NCBI GenBank assembly: GCA_963682055.1
Contig: OY821748.1
Span: forward strand, 129,001-193,000
Length of the DNA: 64,000 nt
Source: Primula veris
Taxonomy: Eukaryota; Streptophyta; Magnoliopsida; Ericales; Primulaceae
Reading direction: 5' to 3'
Under the pieces are notes generated by a model. That model searched no databases, was not told where the DNA came from, and saw nothing but the letters and a program-made list of their open reading frames with translations. The position numbers were made by a program, and so were the translations under genes. This document shows positions 62,101 to 64,000 of the stretch, piece by piece. The number at the start of each line of letters is the position of its first letter. Position 1 is the stretch's first letter.

Positions 62101-63482
62101 AGAAGACTTAGAACCTCCGAACACGGCACTATCGCATTTAAAAGGTCTTAAATCACTAGAAACAGATATTATCCCGGTCAAGTTTCCATCATCGTCATAA
62201 AATGGTGTGTTTGTTGTAACAACCACAAACTTATCTCCCTTCTTATTTTTAACAGGAAACTGCCCTTTCCAACTCTCCCCATTTATGACGCGGTCGATGA
62301 TATTATTAGCCATTGGGTAATCTGAAGGGTCGTTTAGAAGCTCAATTGCATCTTTTCCAAGAGCTTCTGTTGCAGAGAAACCAAAAACTTGTTCTGCAGT
62401 TTTATTCCTATATCGAACATGCAAAAACAAAATTGAAAAAAAGATTAAAAAAGAAACGAAACCTTTCAAAATTTAACTTCCGCTCAAGATATAGTAGATA
62501 ATTGTGAGTAATGATATAAAAACATGTAAGTTAAGAAACCCAAAGTAAATTCAGGCATTGTTGATGTAACACTTAAACAGGAAATAGAGTTTTGTAATCA
62601 TAGGAAAATTCCAAAAACAAGTAGGAACGCTAGAGTTTCATATTAATTCAAACTTAACTTGAAAACCTGACCCGAGAATCTCCCACGTAATTCGCAATGG
62701 AAACATAAATACAAACCTATCATTGAATAAGTGAAAATCTAAAAAAAACAAAAAAAAAAAAAGTACAACAGTAAAGAGTAGAATTTTTGAAGTAAGAGTA
62801 GTAAATTAAACTAGGTTGCCACTGTGGGAACGGCGTAAGAATTTTTATGTACAGCAATAATTTATGTTGTTAATATGGCGGAGGGGCGGAAATTAGTTAA
62901 ACTAGTAGTATAATATATTGAGTACTAATAGATGGTTAAATTACAAAAATAATTCTCAATATCTAGCTTTATTATGTACAGCGCAACCAAACAAGGCCAT
63001 ACAGTACAACTCAACTATAATAATAATAATAATAATAAAACAGTTAAAAAACATTATAAGAAAAGGAAGAATAACAAAAAAAAAGAAGAAAAGAAGGGGG
63101 TAAAGAATAAAAAAAAAAAAGACCAGTAGATGAGGTGGCGATAGAGGTCGAAAATATAAACAGCTTGACCCATAGAGTGCAATATATTGAGATATTGCAT
63201 TTCACTAAACTTCATATTATTATTAATAATAATTCCTGATGATGATGATGTATGAGTAGTCGAGGACATGTCAGGTATCCGGCTGAGAGGAGAAGCGTAT
63301 CGACCGGTATCTCCGGTACGGCGACGAAGAGGTGAAAGAGAGTTAGAGCGATGGTTTTGTGGTGGTATGGGTTTATTATTATTATTATTATTATGTAGTA
63401 GTAGTCTGAGTCGAGTGTTATTTAAATGGTTTTCTTCCTCCATTCTTTTCACCTCTCCCCCCTTATCCTCCTCCTTCTCCAT
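56174..63482 (-). CDS. PAS-domain Raf-like MAPKKK (group B3), 725 aa
   Basis: Thirteen exons on the minus strand: 63124-63482, 61993-62407, 61127-61322, 60232-60633, 58459-58499, 58111-58179, 57789-57889, 57594-57672, 57361-57459, 57173-57241, 56789-56838, 56514-56690, 56174-56294. They total 2178 bases and all phases close. A PAS domain (about 89-215: [17 protein letters not shown], then [13 protein letters not shown] and [10 protein letters not shown]) precedes a Ser-rich linker and a kinase domain (about 449-710). Catalytic features are complete: glycine loop IGQGSCGIV (455-463), Lys476 in [12 protein letters not shown] with Asp572, DFG at 590-592, APE at 615-617. The order PAS then kinase is that of the Raf7-Raf11 group in Arabidopsis. 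These are cytosolic or nuclear Ser/Thr kinases, some tied to dormancy and stress signalling; the PAS ligand is unknown. Exon 3 ends at GAA G|GTGAAG. Six Asn (31-36) come from an AAT repeat. Confidence 0.95.
59030..59500. mobile_element. Foldback / long-TIR MITE in kinase intron 4
   Basis: The left half (about 59070-59210) and right half (about 59360-59490) are reverse complements over more than 100 bases, for example GGTACCACCGTCTTAATAAA versus TTTATTAAGACGGTGGTACC and AAATCATGTCACGTGACATT versus AATGTCACGTGACATGATTT. The word CCAATTTAGGTACCACACTA is repeated within the left arm. The outermost parts (CACCAAACTAT and ATAGTTTGGGG) also pair. Exact ends and target duplication are unclear, so no superfamily is given. 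Confidence 0.8.
59655..59988. mobile_element. Tourist-like (PIF/Harbinger) MITE, 334 bp, in kinase intron 4
   Basis: Perfect terminal inverted repeats: GGGTGTGTTTGGAACATGGA at the left and TCCATGTTCCAAACACACCC at the right, extending a few bases further inward. The element is flanked on both sides by TAA (59652-59654 and 59989-59991), the 3-bp target duplication of PIF/Harbinger elements. The inside is AT-rich and non-coding. Confidence 0.9.
60712..60902. repeat. MITE-like repeat in kinase intron 3
   Basis: Ends resemble hAT MITEs: TTTGTTCGGTTGCAG near the left end and CTGCAAGCAAACAAGGCCT near the right end form an imperfect inverted pair. It is related at its right end to the repeats at 46310, 46930 and 61380. 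A fragment of the same end (GCAACCAAACAAGGCC) appears at about 62982. Confidence 0.55.
61380..61580. repeat. Intron-borne MITE-like repeat, copy 3
   Basis: Located in intron 2 of the kinase gene. Shares GTTCATCCAGCTTAGACTCT, TCTAGCTTTTCAGG, GATGATCAACCAAT and the end GGAAGCTGCAAACCAACAAG with the copies at 46310 and 46930, all in one orientation. Confidence 0.65.
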
Positions 63483-63487
63483 TCTCT

Positions 63488-63519
63488 TCTTTCTTTCTTT
63501 CTTTCTTTCTTTCTTTTTT
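63488..63519 (-). repeat. (GAAA)n microsatellite in the kinase 5' UTR
   Basis: On the minus strand, seven or so GAAA units end only a few bases before the kinase start codon at 63482, so the tract is almost certainly transcribed as leader. Confidence 0.85.
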
Positions 63520-64000
63520 TACTTACTACTTTACTTTTAATGTCTCTTTCACTTATTTACATTTAACATCCCTTTACTTTTCACAACCACTCTATTTACT
63601 CCTTCTTTTCTATTTATTCTCTTTACTCTTTTTAACCTCCCCCCTCTTTCTCCCTATTAGCAAACAAGGACTTCCTCACATCATAAATCATTACCTTTTT
63701 TTAATGGTTCTACTTCATATTATCTACTCTTTACTTTTTTTATGCCTCTTTTTTTTAAAAATAATTTAACCAAATACATATAAAAATGATCTCCACTATC
63801 CATCTAGTTATTTCCCTACTTACATCATACCGATCGGTACACGCTGTTCCGGTATTATATTGTTGTGAAAAGGTTTTTCATTTTAATTATATAATGTTTT
63901 TCTCCAAATATTGTCTACGATTGGTGGTTTTTTTTTATAGTTTTAATCAATGTTTTTCACAGTTTGAGACAGATAATATATAATTAAAGTCTAGAGATCA
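63520..64000. other. Kinase promoter region, pyrimidine- and AT-rich
   Basis: About 480 bases upstream of the kinase leader. Only T-rich and CT-rich sequence is visible; no coding signal. Confidence 0.6.

Overview
The window is nuclear DNA from a flowering plant, most likely a eudicot. It is very AT-rich, the genes are split by GT-AG introns, (TA)n microsatellites are everywhere, and every recognisable gene belongs to a plant family (R2R3-MYB, GNOM ARF-GEF, GH100 invertase, class III peroxidase, PAS-Raf kinase, HIPP). I could not fix the family of the host. There is no operon logic: this is a run of independent genes separated by transposon-littered intergenic DNA.

Left part, plus strand: the 3' exons of a subgroup-20 R2R3-MYB gene (391-1537, first exon outside the window); the 3' end of a minus-strand Copia retrotransposon with a polypurine tract and LTR (about 4312-5690); a long, clearly dead GNOM-type ARF-GEF copy (6985-12649) whose exon is split by a 713-bp solo LTR with a perfect 5-bp target duplication; an organelle-type alkaline/neutral invertase (14386-18675); an intron-less F-box gene close to Arabidopsis At5g49610 (19704-20798); a nuclear gene for plastid ribosomal protein bS6 (22143-24685); and a PCC13-62-like desiccation-related ferritin-like protein (25211-27446).

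Right part, minus strand: an atypical bHLH of the AIF/IBH1 type (32630-33199), a small HMA-like protein ending in a CaaX box (39177-40417), a 16-exon single-pass membrane protein of unknown function (42208-49459), a peroxidase-29-like class III peroxidase (50757-52949), and a 13-exon PAS-domain Raf-like MAPKKK (56174-63482). Exon models were built by hand; for all complete multi-exon genes the splice phases close and the summed lengths are multiples of three.

Between and inside the genes are MITE-like elements (a Tourist-like element with TAA target duplication and a long-TIR foldback element in one Raf-kinase intron, a CACTA-like pair, and an intron-associated family with three or four copies), tandem duplications and microsatellites. 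Some microsatellites are translated: AAT-type repeats encode poly-Asn in three proteins and a poly-Ile stretch in a predicted signal sequence. I see no evidence for a new multi-gene system. The most unusual items are the dissected GNOM pseudogene with its solo LTR, the microsatellite-encoded signal anchor, and the HMA protein that has lost its metal-binding cysteines but kept its prenylation box.
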